A stretch of 64,000 nucleotides of DNA, taken from Thermoplasmata archaeon. Its GTDB lineage: Archaea > Thermoplasmatota > Thermoplasmata > Thermoplasmatales > Thermoplasmataceae. The stretch is from assembly GCA_021797355.1 (NCBI GenBank), contig JAJZZX010000007.1:36012-100011 (forward strand). Reading direction: 5' to 3'. Under the pieces are notes generated by a model, which was not told where the DNA came from, did no database searches, and was given only the letters and a program-made list of their open reading frames with translations. Positions 9,124 to 18,899 of this stretch are shown here, one piece after another. The position numbers were made by a program, and so were the translations under genes. Positions within the stretch are counted from its first letter, which is position 1, and each line of letters begins with the position of its first letter.

Positions 9124-9927
9124 GTGAATCTCATAATGGGCTGCTCAGGATGGAGCTACAAGAGCTGGGTGGGAAATTTTTATCCCGTTAAGATGAAACC
9201 TCCTGAATTCCTTTCATTTTATTCCGGCATATTTGATGCTGTCGAGATAGACTCCTCATTCTACGGAATGCCTGATGCTTCAAGAGTTATTTCCTGGAAG
9301 AAGGCTTCTCGAGAGGGATTCTATTTCTGCCCAAAGGTACCAGGAGAAATAACACACGAAAACTATCTTAGCAATTCAAAGCCCATTTTCCAGAGATTTC
9401 TGGAAAATATGCAGTCTCTTGAGGACAGGCTGGGTCCCATACTTCTGCAATTGCCACCGAAATTCAAGTACGAGTTTGGAATAAAGAATTTCATCGATTT
9501 CATTGAAGATATACCTCAAAAGGCGAAACTGGCGATTGAATTCAGGGATCAATCATGGTTCAGGGAGTCGGTCTACAGAGTAATGCGAGATCATGATTAC
9601 ACTATAGTATGGTCGGAGTCACCATTTGTAAAAACTGTGGCTCCTATTACGTCAGGCGATGTATACCTGAGACTTGTAGGAGATAGAAATCTTCCGGAAG
9701 ATAAGTTTGGAAAAATTTTGAGGTCCAAGGATGAAGAACTACAAAATTGGGCAGCACGGATCAAGAACGTAGGAGATGATGTGGAGCGTATATTCATCTT
9801 TGCTAACAATCATTTCCAGGGTTTCGCTCCAGGCACGATCAATGCTTTGAGAAAGGCATTTGGCTTGAACGAAGTCCAGTTTGTGGCAGTTAGCGCTTCA
9901 GGAAGTAAACAGGGAAGGTTATTTTGA
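9124..9927 (+). CDS. DUF72 (YecE-like) TIM-barrel protein
   Basis: 267 aa matching the DUF72 family. It has an N-terminal MGCSGWSYKSWVGNFYP, then EIDSSFYGMP, FCPKVPGEITHE, LGPILLQLPPKF and AIEFRDQSWF, and late FIFANNHFQGFAPGTI. The fold is a TIM barrel and its biochemical function is not established. Starts at a GTG with GGAG eight bases upstream. It stands alone between AT-rich gene-poor regions, so context gives no clue. Confidence 0.85.
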   Translation: MNLIMGCSGWSYKSWVGNFYPVKMKPPEFLSFYSGIFDAVEIDSSFYGMPDASRVISWKKASREGFYFCPKVPGEITHENYLSNSKPIFQRFLENMQSLEDRLGPILLQLPPKFKYEFGIKNFIDFIEDIPQKAKLAIEFRDQSWFRESVYRVMRDHDYTIVWSESPFVKTVAPITSGDVYLRLVGDRNLPEDKFGKILRSKDEELQNWAARIKNVGDDVERIFIFANNHFQGFAPGTINALRKAFGLNEVQFVAVSASGSKQGRLF

Positions 9928-10121
9928 GCTTGTTTCGGCTAAAATGAGAATATGGCTTGGTTGGCGAGAGCACATCCAAGTATAATAGATTCCGGACGTG
10001 TTCACAGCCAATGAGGAAATTAAGGAAGTCTATGTAATTATACTACTAATATTATTGGTAAACACTGGCATCATGCCTCAAATTCTATACCTTGGATCAG
10101 GACAGAACAAGAATCTTTTAT

Positions 10122-10205
10122 GCGGAGGGCCGGATTTGAACCGGCGGACCCCTACGGGAATGGACCCTGAATCCATCGCCTTTAACCTAGCTCGACAACC
10201 TCCGC
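10122..10205 (-). tRNA. tRNA-Leu (CAG anticodon)
   Basis: 84-nt class II tRNA. The acceptor stem GCGGAGG/CCTCCGC closes the cloverleaf, the anticodon arm ATGGA-TTCAGGG-TCCAT places CAG at 10167-10169, a long variable arm follows, and the T arm has the GTTCAAAT loop. No intron and no encoded CCA. Confidence 0.93.
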
Positions 10206-10697
10206 AAGCCTATCCTACATTATTGGTTGGTATATAAAAAGTATTCAGAGTTATGTGGGCTGATTTGAATGGCCTAAAATATCACATGGGGCTAATTTTG
10301 AATGGATTAAGATCTATGCAATTTTTGCACAGTGTTTCATGCCTAAGAGTTTCGAAACATGGCCATTTATATGGCTTTCTGATGAAACAACTGCAAATGA
10401 AATACGCACACTTTGGCACACTGACTGATTGGCCTCTTCGTTTCAGTCGGATATTGTCTCTCAATGAGGGGGAAGTGGCTGGCAACAAAAATTACAAAGA
10501 AGTTCCTTGAATTAATGTTGAATAAAAATGTGTCAATTGAAAGAAAGGCACCAACACTGGAAGTGGAGAAATTCATAAGTGGGACTTAAAATCAGTTTGT
10601 TATCATAAATATTTCAGGGGTAAATAGATAAATGCAACTATATCTGTATAAAGCTGGAAACCTGTCCAAAGTCACTGTATGCTATGAATTGGGTTAA
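10206..10697. other. Gene-free stretch with possible decayed coding sequence
   Basis: 492 bp without an intact recognisable gene. Plus-strand frames contain protein-like pieces in different frames: FEWIKIYAIFAQCF...IRTLWHTD (about 10294-10430), and a 41-aa MRGKWLATKITKKF... piece (about 10465-10590). Short pieces in shifted frames suggest an old inactivated gene next to the tRNA. No family recognised. Confidence 0.28.
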
Positions 10698-11687
10698 TCA
10701 AGTGTAACTCGAGGGTGTAAGGCTTTTGAGATTATGGAGTTCAGGTCTTTCAGCGTTACGCTTAATTGTTCTGAGTCTGACAGTCTCATTATGTGCAGCT
10801 TTCAAAATACCAGGATACTTGCCACCATCCAGTGACTTAACAACTGCTATAGCAGAGTCAAGGGAAATTCTGTGGCCAGGGCTGACAATTGTATGGCGGT
10901 TAAGCATATAGCCCACTTTTTCTCCATCCGCAGTTATAAATCCGTTTTCTACATTGCCCATCAATAGGGATTTTGCCACTCCAATTGTCGGGATATCCAA
11001 TCTGACACCGGAATAACTCGCCATACCTATCCTTCTTGGATGAAGGTACCCATTGCCGTCCAAGAGGAGAGTTCCTTCGAAACTGCCACAGAGTGATTTT
11101 ATGAACCTGAACTCCCGATATGCAAGGTAGCCGGGAATGTAAGGAAAATTTACCGGCATCACTGCAGATTTGACATGGAGGTCTCCATCTTCGTAATAGA
11201 CAAATGCGCCATATCCATAGAAATCGTCATAGGAAACATCAACTGCCCCTATTAATGAAGCATCGAAATCATCTTCAAGCATGACCTGAGATGCCATGTG
11301 AAGCTGTTCCCCCCTCATCTTATTCAACGGATAATCAGTCTTGAATGAGTTGAATCTTAATCTCGTAAAATCTTTAACTAAGCCATTTTCTATCTCAATG
11401 CCATCATTCTCTAGTTTTCTCGCTTTTTCGTTTTGACCCAGAGGATGTGTGTACTTTCCGACTTCTCCACTTGAATGAACAACGCGATAGCAGGGAGTTC
11501 CAACGGGATCGGGATTTATTGAAAGCATGTGACCGCACGCCCTGGCTGCAGCCACATCGCCTAATGCCCGGGCAAGATCTCCGTAGGCTGTAACCATTCC
11601 CTGCGGTATTTGTCTTACCAGATCATAGAAATAGGAATACATGTCAAAGCTATCAAAACTCTGGAATCCTGCTGTCATTGCAAGCAT
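10698..11687 (-). CDS. O6-alkylguanine-DNA alkyltransferase-endonuclease V fusion
   Basis: 329 aa with two repair domains. The N-terminal part (about 15-105) is AGT-like, with the helix-turn-helix QGMVTAYGDLARALG and the acceptor motif PCYR (Cys66) followed by HSSGEVGKY. The C-terminal part (about 115-320) is endonuclease V, with AVDVSY (Asp150), FPYIPGYLAYRE (Glu192), LLLDGNGYLHPRR (Asp210) and SPGHR (His272). A bifunctional protein with this order has been described from Ferroplasma acidarmanus. It would reverse alkylated guanine and nick DNA at deaminated purines. The acceptor motif is PCYR rather than the usual PCHR. Divergently transcribed from the MMPL exporter. Confidence 0.93.
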   Translation of the reverse strand: MLAMTAGFQSFDSFDMYSYFYDLVRQIPQGMVTAYGDLARALGDVAAARACGHMLSINPDPVGTPCYRVVHSSGEVGKYTHPLGQNEKARKLENDGIEIENGLVKDFTRLRFNSFKTDYPLNKMRGEQLHMASQVMLEDDFDASLIGAVDVSYDDFYGYGAFVYYEDGDLHVKSAVMPVNFPYIPGYLAYREFRFIKSLCGSFEGTLLLDGNGYLHPRRIGMASYSGVRLDIPTIGVAKSLLMGNVENGFITADGEKVGYMLNRHTIVSPGHRISLDSAIAVVKSLDGGKYPGILKAAHNETVRLRTIKRNAERPELHNLKSLTPSSYT

Positions 11688-11877
11688 ATCTGTTTAAAAG
11701 TATTTAACAAGTTTTATGGTTGTTCATGGTTCATTTAATTAGCATATATATCATATTTAGTAGAACAGCTTGCACAATCACAATCAGGCAAATACTTTAT
11801 ATTATGATGCAAACAAATGGTATAACAATTCGAACATAAGTTAGCACAAGAGCTAAAAATCCTTAATTAACTAATTT

Positions 11878-14800
11878 ATGATAACCTGCCGCATGTTTGA
11901 GAAGAATTTTGAGGCAATCGGCAGATTCTCCGAGAAAAACAGCGGCAAGATAATCATTTTCTGGATCATACTTATTCTGGTTCTCGCACCGTTTGCCTCC
12001 CTTCTGTTCCATGAAACATCGTATAATCTTACAAGTAGCATTGTCCCCTCCAATTCCATGGCACAGCAGGCAAGCAACCTTCAGAGCAAATATTTTGGCG
12101 GCAACAGCACAGGGAATGGCACTTCCAACAATCAAACAATGGTCATGGTAACAACTAATACGTCCATTGATTCAAGCACCCAGCTCAGTGATATGATTAA
12201 CGCTCAGCGAAACGTTCAAAGCTATTTTCTGGGGCAGGGAATCAACATAAGTTTCCAGTCAGTAATAGGGATAGAAAATTCAACTCTACATGGGGTTGCA
12301 TCGGCAGCTTCTGGATTTCTTGAGCTTGCCTATCCTCTGGTTTCGGAAAGCAACCAGGAATCCTATCAGCTGAACAAATCTGTGAACGCATCACTATTCA
12401 TAATTTACGGGATACCAGCCTACTATCTCTCTGTATTATCTAAAAACAATGGTAACACTTCCATTGCCTACAAGTATACGCTTTCATTTCTTGGCGATGA
12501 GAGTTTTTCTGGAACGCCAATTCAAGCTGTTGGCCCAATATATTTCAATTTCTTTGCATCATGTTTCAATGCTTCAATAAAGGAAGGTCCCTCAAAAGCA
12601 GCAGGTATTTCCATAAATGCAACTGTATTAAGTCCTGAATTCAATCAGAGCCTTTCACAACTTCCCAGCCAACTTTCTGCCTTTATTAACATATTTGACA
12701 TTACAAAGGTGGGAATAGCACAGAATTTCGGCCTATCCAACTTTACCGATACCAGCTCAAGCCACTACAGGTCTTTCCTGTACAGCTTTGCCGTACCTCA
12801 TCTCGCCAGTGCCATATCGTCAAACAGCACCATTGAAAAGGCACTCAATGCCGATCTCAACATAAGCGCCACGTCCCTGGTCGGTGCAGCGTTCAATCTA
12901 TCTCAGCCAGCAAATGCGCTGAAATTGCAGGAACTGGCGGATTCAATAGTAACGCATGGAATAATTTCTTTTTTCAATGGTAGCCCGCTTATCAGCATTA
13001 ACTCCAAGACTATCGGCGCTTTTGTAAGTTCAATAAACCAGACAGCTAATGTCAACAGCACAATTGCATCCCTGATGCTTGACTATAATTTCTCGAGCTA
13101 TCCGGCAATTCCCCAGAACTATGTTCTTCACCAGTTCGTTGGCTATGATAACTCTACGGTGATTACAATTATAGATGCGAGTTCCAACCTAACACTTGCC
13201 CAGACCGACAAGATCACTAGCATATATGTTTCCTCCTTCTCCAATGACAAGGGTGTACAGACATATCTGGCAGGCTCATCTGCACTTAGCAGCCAGCTTG
13301 GTACAGAGTCCATCGATGGAATGGTCCGTGCACTTATCATAGGAATCGTTCTATCTGTTGTCATAGTAGGGCTATTCTTCCAGTCGCCTCTTGCTGCCTT
13401 CCTGCCTTTGCTCATTTTTGGCGTTGCGGCAGAAGTATCCATGGCTGTCAACGGAATAATTTACAAATACCTGCTCCATGGCACAGTCTCATTCATAACC
13501 CCCACGCTTCTTCTCATCCTGTTGCTCGGTCTTGCAAGTGATTACGTTGTTTACATAATGGCAAGATACAGGAGAGAAATTAAGTCTGGAAACAAGCATC
13601 CAGCCGTAGTTTCTGCCAAGTGGTCTGGACACGCTGTCTTTACATCCGGAGTGACAGTTGCCATTTCTTATATTGTCCTGTACCTGTCCCATGTTCCAAT
13701 CTTCAGCGATTCCGGTATCACAAATGCAATAGGTGTCCTTATTACAATTCTTGCAGCAAACACCCTCCTGCTCGCAATCCTGAACAGGGGACGGAAAAGA
13801 ATATTCTGGCCTGCTAAGCTGGATGGAGATAAGCACCTTCCTGCAGAGAGGACCATGGGAAGGATAGCAAACAAAGTCATAGCCAACAAGGGCAAGATTG
13901 TGATCGTTTTTGTTGTTGCAAGCCTGCTTGCCAGTTACATATATTTTGAGACGCCCTCAAATTTCGACGTCTTTGACTTGGTGCCAGCCAGCAGTGGCAT
14001 CCAGGCAATAAAGGTTGTTAACCAGAGCTTCAACGGAGACTTCTTTGACAGAGGTTACATAATACTGCAGTTCAATTCTCCTGTCTACAACGGTTCTGCA
14101 TTCAACGTTTCCGAGATCAATGAGATCAATCACGTAGAAAACCAGCTCCTGTCATCTGGGAAAGTTTCTCAAGTCTATGGCCCCACATACCCTTACGGAT
14201 CCTATGTTCCTGCGAACCTTTCAGGGATTAGCTCAGCATATCGCAGCCAGTATCTAACCGAGATGAAAAGCTATCTCGGCAACAACACTGATTATGTGAT
14301 CATAGACTTCCAGCTAAGTTCACTGGCATGGCTAGGACCATCCACTAACTTCGTGAACCAGATTCCTTCACTGTTGTCTGATTCGTCAGCTTCCTATCGT
14401 GTTTATGTTGGCGGCCTTACAGAGGGCCTCAATAACGCCTATTCATACACACTTTCCAGTTTCATAAAGATGGTGCCCATACTGGCAATAGCCATCTTCG
14501 CTGTCCTATTTGTCCAGCTGAGCAGTCTCTTTACTCCTATCAGGCTTATACTGATGGTGCTTGCATCTGTCATAATTTCCCTCGCTCTTACATATCTGGC
14601 CGTACATTACTATGCCAATTTGCCAGTTCTCATATTCCTGCCAATGTTCACTGTGATTACCCTCTTGGCCGTGGGGCTGGATTATGATATATTCATGGTA
14701 ACAAGGGTAAGGGAGGAGGCTTTCAAGGGCAGGACCGATGAGGAAGGCATAAGAACAAGTTTGACAGAGAATGGTGGCGTAATAATTACGCTCGGGTCTC

Positions 14801-15012
14801 TTCTCTTTGCAACATTTGGCTCGCTTGTCTTCAGCGGCATAGGCATAATTCAGGAAATAGGTGTTGGTCTTGCACTTGGGGTCCTGATTGACACATTTGT
14901 CAGTTGGCCATTCTTCGTGCCAGCCATAATGCTCTACCTGAAGAAGTACAACTGGTGGCCTTCCAGGCTGCAGAGGTCGGAAGTGGATGAATTTCCAGGG
15001 GAGAAGGACTGA
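11878..15012 (+). CDS. MMPL/RND-family membrane exporter
   Basis: 1044 aa with the two-repeat RND layout. Each half has one helix, a large extracytoplasmic domain and then about five helices: first helix at about 25-45, cluster from about 480, second half beginning near 665 and cluster from about 860. Transmembrane aspartates of the proton-relay type are visible in LLGLASDYVVYIM and VGLDYDIFMVTRVREE. The extracellular domains are unusually Asn/Ser/Thr-rich with many N-glycosylation sequons. Likely a proton-driven exporter of lipids or hydrophobic compounds; the substrate is unknown. The ATG at 11893 (MFEKNF) is an alternative start. Confidence 0.85.
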   Translation: MITCRMFEKNFEAIGRFSEKNSGKIIIFWIILILVLAPFASLLFHETSYNLTSSIVPSNSMAQQASNLQSKYFGGNSTGNGTSNNQTMVMVTTNTSIDSSTQLSDMINAQRNVQSYFLGQGINISFQSVIGIENSTLHGVASAASGFLELAYPLVSESNQESYQLNKSVNASLFIIYGIPAYYLSVLSKNNGNTSIAYKYTLSFLGDESFSGTPIQAVGPIYFNFFASCFNASIKEGPSKAAGISINATVLSPEFNQSLSQLPSQLSAFINIFDITKVGIAQNFGLSNFTDTSSSHYRSFLYSFAVPHLASAISSNSTIEKALNADLNISATSLVGAAFNLSQPANALKLQELADSIVTHGIISFFNGSPLISINSKTIGAFVSSINQTANVNSTIASLMLDYNFSSYPAIPQNYVLHQFVGYDNSTVITIIDASSNLTLAQTDKITSIYVSSFSNDKGVQTYLAGSSALSSQLGTESIDGMVRALIIGIVLSVVIVGLFFQSPLAAFLPLLIFGVAAEVSMAVNGIIYKYLLHGTVSFITPTLLLILLLGLASDYVVYIMARYRREIKSGNKHPAVVSAKWSGHAVFTSGVTVAISYIVLYLSHVPIFSDSGITNAIGVLITILAANTLLLAILNRGRKRIFWPAKLDGDKHLPAERTMGRIANKVIANKGKIVIVFVVASLLASYIYFETPSNFDVFDLVPASSGIQAIKVVNQSFNGDFFDRGYIILQFNSPVYNGSAFNVSEINEINHVENQLLSSGKVSQVYGPTYPYGSYVPANLSGISSAYRSQYLTEMKSYLGNNTDYVIIDFQLSSLAWLGPSTNFVNQIPSLLSDSSASYRVYVGGLTEGLNNAYSYTLSSFIKMVPILAIAIFAVLFVQLSSLFTPIRLILMVLASVIISLALTYLAVHYYANLPVLIFLPMFTVITLLAVGLDYDIFMVTRVREEAFKGRTDEEGIRTSLTENGGVIITLGSLLFATFGSLVFSGIGIIQEIGVGLALGVLIDTFVSWPFFVPAIMLYLKKYNWWPSRLQRSEVDEFPGEKD

Positions 15013-15019
15013 AGACCAT

Positions 15020-15661
15020 TCATAATTCCTTTTCCTGCATGAAAATTCTCATTGCTTCCAGCACGTCTCTGGGTTCAAGTATGAAGGTGATATCGTTGTG
15101 GAAAGATACGACCTGTATTATATTGATTCCATGATTGGACAGAAGCGATGACGAATACGCAACATAACCCTTCAGGTGCAGTATCTCAGGGGAGCTGATG
15201 ATGATAAGTTCAGCTAGCCCCTGGGTAACCTCAATGATCTCCTTCTTGGGAATCATGCTGCTGATTCTCCTGAAAAGATCATCGCTGATGACTAGGCCAC
15301 AGCCCTGTGTAGCCTGTATAATCCTGTATTCAGTATAGCTCTCCGCAAGGTTCCTTGTAAGATTGATCAGCAGTCTTAGGTTTTCTGTAGCGGGCTTAAG
15401 AATGGCAACAGTAATGCTTGATCTTGTCTCAATGGTGGAATCCTTCAGAATCTTCCTGTATTTGCTGTTTGAAATGCCTGATCTTGGAACACGCTTAAGA
15501 GCGGCTGCAATAGCATCAATATTGTCAATGCCCATATCGGCTGAAATTATTCTGGACAATGCAGAAAAATTTACAACTCCAATATCCAGGGATTTCCAGA
15601 GATCCGGGTTTAGGTCAAGGTACTTTCTTACCATCCCAGCTATTGTGTCTGAATTCTGCAT
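15020..15661 (-). CDS. ACT-like domain protein, putative amino-acid-responsive regulator (paralogue A)
   Basis: 213 aa. The N-terminal part (about 5-60, VRKYLDLNPDLWKSLDIGVVNFSALSRII) could form a helix-turn-helix. The C-terminal 65 residues (SSPEILHLKGYVAYSSSLLSN, then GINIIQVVSFHNDITFILE) have an ACT-like beta-alpha-beta pattern. The same architecture recurs at 20935-21534 and 21546-22220. ACT domains bind small ligands, often amino acids. It is divergent from an amino acid permease 104 bp away. Function is inferred only; the family resembles archaeal ACT-domain proteins annotated as predicted regulators of amino acid metabolism. Confidence 0.55.
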   Translation of the reverse strand: MQNSDTIAGMVRKYLDLNPDLWKSLDIGVVNFSALSRIISADMGIDNIDAIAAALKRVPRSGISNSKYRKILKDSTIETRSSITVAILKPATENLRLLINLTRNLAESYTEYRIIQATQGCGLVISDDLFRRISSMIPKKEIIEVTQGLAELIIISSPEILHLKGYVAYSSSLLSNHGINIIQVVSFHNDITFILEPRDVLEAMRIFMQEKEL

Positions 15662-15765
15662 GAGAAATCTGAAATAGAATTATAATGTCCTATAATAAAC
15701 TAATTAAAAACATATGTCCAAAAAAGAACATAAAATTTAAACCTATCAGTTAATAAAACCGCTTT

Positions 15766-17343
15766 ATGGTACTAAAGAGAGAACTGGGCATATTTCATCT
15801 TACGCTAGCATCTGTGACCGGAATGGTTGGATCAGGTTGGCTATTTGGAGAATTCTATGCCTCCTCAATTGCAGGGCCAGCATCAGTATTGTCTTGGATT
15901 ATTGGGTCCATGATGATCCTTGCCATTGCGCTCGTATATGCAGAGCTAGGCGGGAAAATTCCACTTGGTGGAGCAGCCGCAAGGTTCCCTGAGCTGACTC
16001 ACGGGAAATCTGTATCGGCTATTAACGGCTGGGCTCTATTCCTTGGATACGTTTCAACCCCGCCCTTGGAAGCAGTTGCTTCGGTAACTTATCTTAACTT
16101 CATAACCGGAGGGCTGATCAACTCATCTGGGAATCTCACCTTAGCGGGGATAATACTGTCTTTTGCCATGCTGGTTGTGTTCTTCGCAATCAACAGGTTT
16201 GGTGTCCGCGCCATATCCAACGCAAACAGTTACATAGCCATTGTTAAGATATTTATTCCTGTTATGACGGCAATTGTCCTTTTGCTGACATTCTTCTCCA
16301 TAAGCAATTTTACTGCTGGCGGATTTTTTGCCGAAGGAACCGAGTCCATCTTCATAGCCATCCCAAATGCAGGTATAGTCTTCTCATTTCTGGGCTTCAG
16401 GCAGGCCATAGAACTATCTGGCGAGGCAAGAAACCCAGGCAGAACAGTTCCTGTGGCAATTATCCTGGGACTGGCCATCTCGGCTGCAATATACATACTG
16501 GTTCAGTTCGCATTCATCGGATCACTGACATGGAAAGGAATCTCACTGGGAGACTGGACTGCCCTTTCTTCTTCCGGGTTTTCGTCTGGCCCTATGGTCG
16601 TCCTTGCAACTTCTCTTGGATTAGGATGGTTAGCTCTCATACTTCTTGGGGATGGAGTCATATCCCCAATGGGAACAGCCGCAATATATGAGACAACAAC
16701 GTCCAGGGTTGTTTACGCCCTCGGGGAGATGGGCTATTTTCCGCGCTTCCTTGCAAAACTCAATAAATATTCTGTCCCCTCAATTGCACTGATATTTGAT
16801 CTAATACTGATGGCAGTCTTTCTCATACCGGCACCATCATGGCAGAATCTTGTCTCACTCAACTCTGATCTCAGCATCATAGCTTATGCATCAGGTCCTG
16901 TTGCGCTGATTGTATTGAGGAAACTTGGATCAGCATCACCTGCAGGGTATTTCAGGCTTCCTGCAGCATCTGTCATTGCACCCGTTGCCTATATTTCAGC
17001 TGTCCTGCTAATTTATTGGTCAGGTTATCCAACTACTTTATATATGTCTGCAGTAGCACTTGCCGGCCTGGCATTGTATGCATACATGGTCTGGAAAAAA
17101 TCAGCCACGGTGGTGGACTTAAGGAATTCTCTCTGGTTTATCTTCACTCTCGCTTCAGTTCCGGTAATTTCATACCTGGGAAGCGAGAATCTAAACGTCC
17201 TGAAATTTCCGCTGGACATAATTGTCATGGCTTTAATTTCCTTGTTGTTCTACGGCATTGGAATCAATACGCATGTGTCAAGGGAAGAAAGCCTAGGCAT
17301 TGCTGGGCGAGCTTATGAGGCACACGGAGATGGGGAGATGTAA
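15766..17343 (+). CDS. APC-family amino acid permease
   Basis: 525 aa with about 12-14 membrane helices. TM1 carries the APC substrate motif in TGMVGSGWLFGEFYA (about 18-33), and FLGFRQAIELSGEARNPGRTVP (about 204-225) matches the TM6 and following loop of APC transporters. Predicted amino acid:proton symporter, specificity unknown. It shares a 104-bp divergent intergenic region with the ACT-like protein at 15020-15661, which would fit regulation by amino acid supply. Confidence 0.88.
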   Translation: MVLKRELGIFHLTLASVTGMVGSGWLFGEFYASSIAGPASVLSWIIGSMMILAIALVYAELGGKIPLGGAAARFPELTHGKSVSAINGWALFLGYVSTPPLEAVASVTYLNFITGGLINSSGNLTLAGIILSFAMLVVFFAINRFGVRAISNANSYIAIVKIFIPVMTAIVLLLTFFSISNFTAGGFFAEGTESIFIAIPNAGIVFSFLGFRQAIELSGEARNPGRTVPVAIILGLAISAAIYILVQFAFIGSLTWKGISLGDWTALSSSGFSSGPMVVLATSLGLGWLALILLGDGVISPMGTAAIYETTTSRVVYALGEMGYFPRFLAKLNKYSVPSIALIFDLILMAVFLIPAPSWQNLVSLNSDLSIIAYASGPVALIVLRKLGSASPAGYFRLPAASVIAPVAYISAVLLIYWSGYPTTLYMSAVALAGLALYAYMVWKKSATVVDLRNSLWFIFTLASVPVISYLGSENLNVLKFPLDIIVMALISLLFYGIGINTHVSREESLGIAGRAYEAHGDGEM

Positions 17344-17607
17344 TTCTCATAATCCAAGGAGGCAGCTTTAGACCTTGAACACGCCAACACGAAGTTATCT
17401 ACAAAGTTTGCGGATGGCGTGAGTCCCACCATCAAATTGCCTTCCAATCTCGCAGGGTATAAAAAAAGGACGAATGGCTCCCATGCCAGGAGTTCTCATA
17501 CTTACATTTATTTCACTTTCAACATCAGTTCTTTGTTTTTTATTATGCAGTGTCGTTATCACGCTGCAAAAAAATATATATTTATGTCCGATGAAGGCTC
17601 GAAACCG

Positions 17608-17835
17608 ATGAAAACCTATCTGAAAGTTACGTTTTCCAGTGAGGGGGCTAAGCCCAGTGAGGTAATAAATAGGTTGAGGTCTCTTGGCTTTAAGCCAGTC
17701 ATAGGCGAACAGGATATGATCTATGAATGGGGCGACAATGCCACTACAGAGGACTCAATATGGTTTGCCGACAAGATTCAGGCAACACTGGAAGGGTTCA
17801 AGGTTCTTTTTCAGATTGAAACACTGAATGATTGA
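17608..17835 (+). CDS. Small conserved-looking protein of unknown function
   Basis: 75 aa (MKTYLKVTFSSEGAKPSEVIN...). Alternating beta and alpha character suggests a small ferredoxin-like or ACT-sized fold, but I recognise no family. The frame is open back to 17419. I choose ATG 17608 because an AATATATA-type TATA box at about 17570-17579 predicts initiation near 17600; ATG 17584 is the alternative. Converges on the RNase P gene with an 8-bp gap. Confidence 0.6.
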   Translation: MKTYLKVTFSSEGAKPSEVINRLRSLGFKPVIGEQDMIYEWGDNATTEDSIWFADKIQATLEGFKVLFQIETLND

Positions 17836-17843
17836 GCTTCAAT

Positions 17844-18182
17844 TTATCTGTGGTAGGGCAACCTTCGAATATCCCCACATTTTCCGCAGGTTATGATCGA
17901 AAGCCCATCTTTCAGTCGTATTCGGGTATCCGAAGAATAAGGGGTTTTGCATTTCTTGCAGTATGATCGCTTTATCTTGGGCGAGAGGGTGATGTCAAAT
18001 CTCAGCGCCAGCCTTTCCATTATTATGATGCTGCTTTGAGACAGGCGCACGTCGGAAGATGCATTTCTAAGTGCCAGTCCATGCAGATATTCGATCCTAT
18101 CTTTTGCTATGGACTGAATATCCAGATTGGCGTTTGCACGCATCGACCTGTTTCTCCGCTGAACTCTCATTGCCATGATCAT
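17844..18182 (-). CDS. rnp4: Ribonuclease P protein component 4 (Rpp21/Rpr2)
   Basis: 112 aa. An N-terminal helical basic region (RVQRRNRSMRANANLDIQS, then AKDRIEYLHGLA) is followed by a zinc ribbon with CKKC (about 75-78) and CGKC (about 99-102). This is the archaeal Rpp21 subunit, which supports the RNase P RNA in cleaving 5' leaders from pre-tRNA. The start could be any of three clustered ATGs (18182, 18176, 18170). It diverges from the phosphoglycolate phosphatase gene, 48 bp away. Confidence 0.88.
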   Translation of the reverse strand: MIMAMRVQRRNRSMRANANLDIQSIAKDRIEYLHGLALRNASSDVRLSQSSIIIMERLALRFDITLSPKIKRSYCKKCKTPYSSDTRIRLKDGLSIITCGKCGDIRRLPYHR

Positions 18183-18200
18183 GTTGCTCCACAGATTCGT

Positions 18201-18209
18201 TTTATATTG
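18201..18209. promoter_or_regulatory. Shared TATA element of divergent gene pair
   Basis: TTTATATTG (CAATATAAA on the minus strand) is the only strong TATA match in the 48-bp gap. Its centre lies about 26 bp from the plus-strand ATG at 18231 and about 23 bp from the minus-strand ATG at 18182, so both genes could be transcribed leaderless from it. Confidence 0.5.
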
Positions 18210-18230
18210 CTACAACTAATCCAGAATTCA

Positions 18231-18899
18231 ATGATAAAGCTTGTCCTGAGCGACGTTGACGGAACTCTGACAGACAATAGGAGAGTTTTCTCCACGCGGG
18301 CAGCTGAGGAGATACGCAAGATCCAGGCCCATGGCATAACTGTGAGCCTTGTAAGCGGAAACGTTATTCCTGTCATGTACTCACTCAGAACTTATCTTGG
18401 GTTGTCTGCACCACTGTTTGCTGAAAATGGTGGCTCAATGATTGCAGATGACATAACTTCTTTCTTCTCAATGGAGAAACCAGCGCTATTTTTCGATCAC
18501 CTCCAGAACAAAGGGCTTGCCAGGGGGATTCTGACAAACCGCTGGAGATTATGTTCAATGGGGTATGATCCAACTCCCGGAAGGGAAAGAGAAATCCTAG
18601 CCTTGGCCGGTGAATTCCAGGTAGATATAACTAACAGCGGATTTTCGTGGCACATCCTGAACCAGGGGCAGAACAAGGGTTTCGCTCTCCTTCACCTAAT
18701 AAAGATGTTCAAACTCAGGCCAGAAGAAGTCCTGGTGATAGGAGACAATCTGAATGATATGCCAATGTTTCAGGAGAGCGTCAAGAAAGCTGTACCGGCA
18801 AATGCAGAACCTGAACTAAAGGCAAAAGCGGACTACGTTTCGAAGCTCCCATACGGCGATGGGGCCAGTGAAATCCTGTCATCTCTCGACAGTTTCTAG
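18231..18899 (+). CDS. Phosphoglycolate phosphatase (archaeal HAD type)
   Basis: 222 aa HAD hydrolase. Motif I is DVDGT (8-12), with S55 and N-rich stretch VSGN for motif II, an inserted cap domain, and GDNLNDMPMF as motif IV. Length and layout match the Thermoplasma acidophilum enzyme TA0175, which hydrolyses phosphoglycolate. The frame is open upstream into the divergent RNase P gene, but the ATG at 18231 sits about 25 bp behind a TATA box. The 3' end overlaps the convergent dihydroorotase by 21 bp. Confidence 0.85.
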   Translation: MIKLVLSDVDGTLTDNRRVFSTRAAEEIRKIQAHGITVSLVSGNVIPVMYSLRTYLGLSAPLFAENGGSMIADDITSFFSMEKPALFFDHLQNKGLARGILTNRWRLCSMGYDPTPGREREILALAGEFQVDITNSGFSWHILNQGQNKGFALLHLIKMFKLRPEEVLVIGDNLNDMPMFQESVKKAVPANAEPELKAKADYVSKLPYGDGASEILSSLDSF

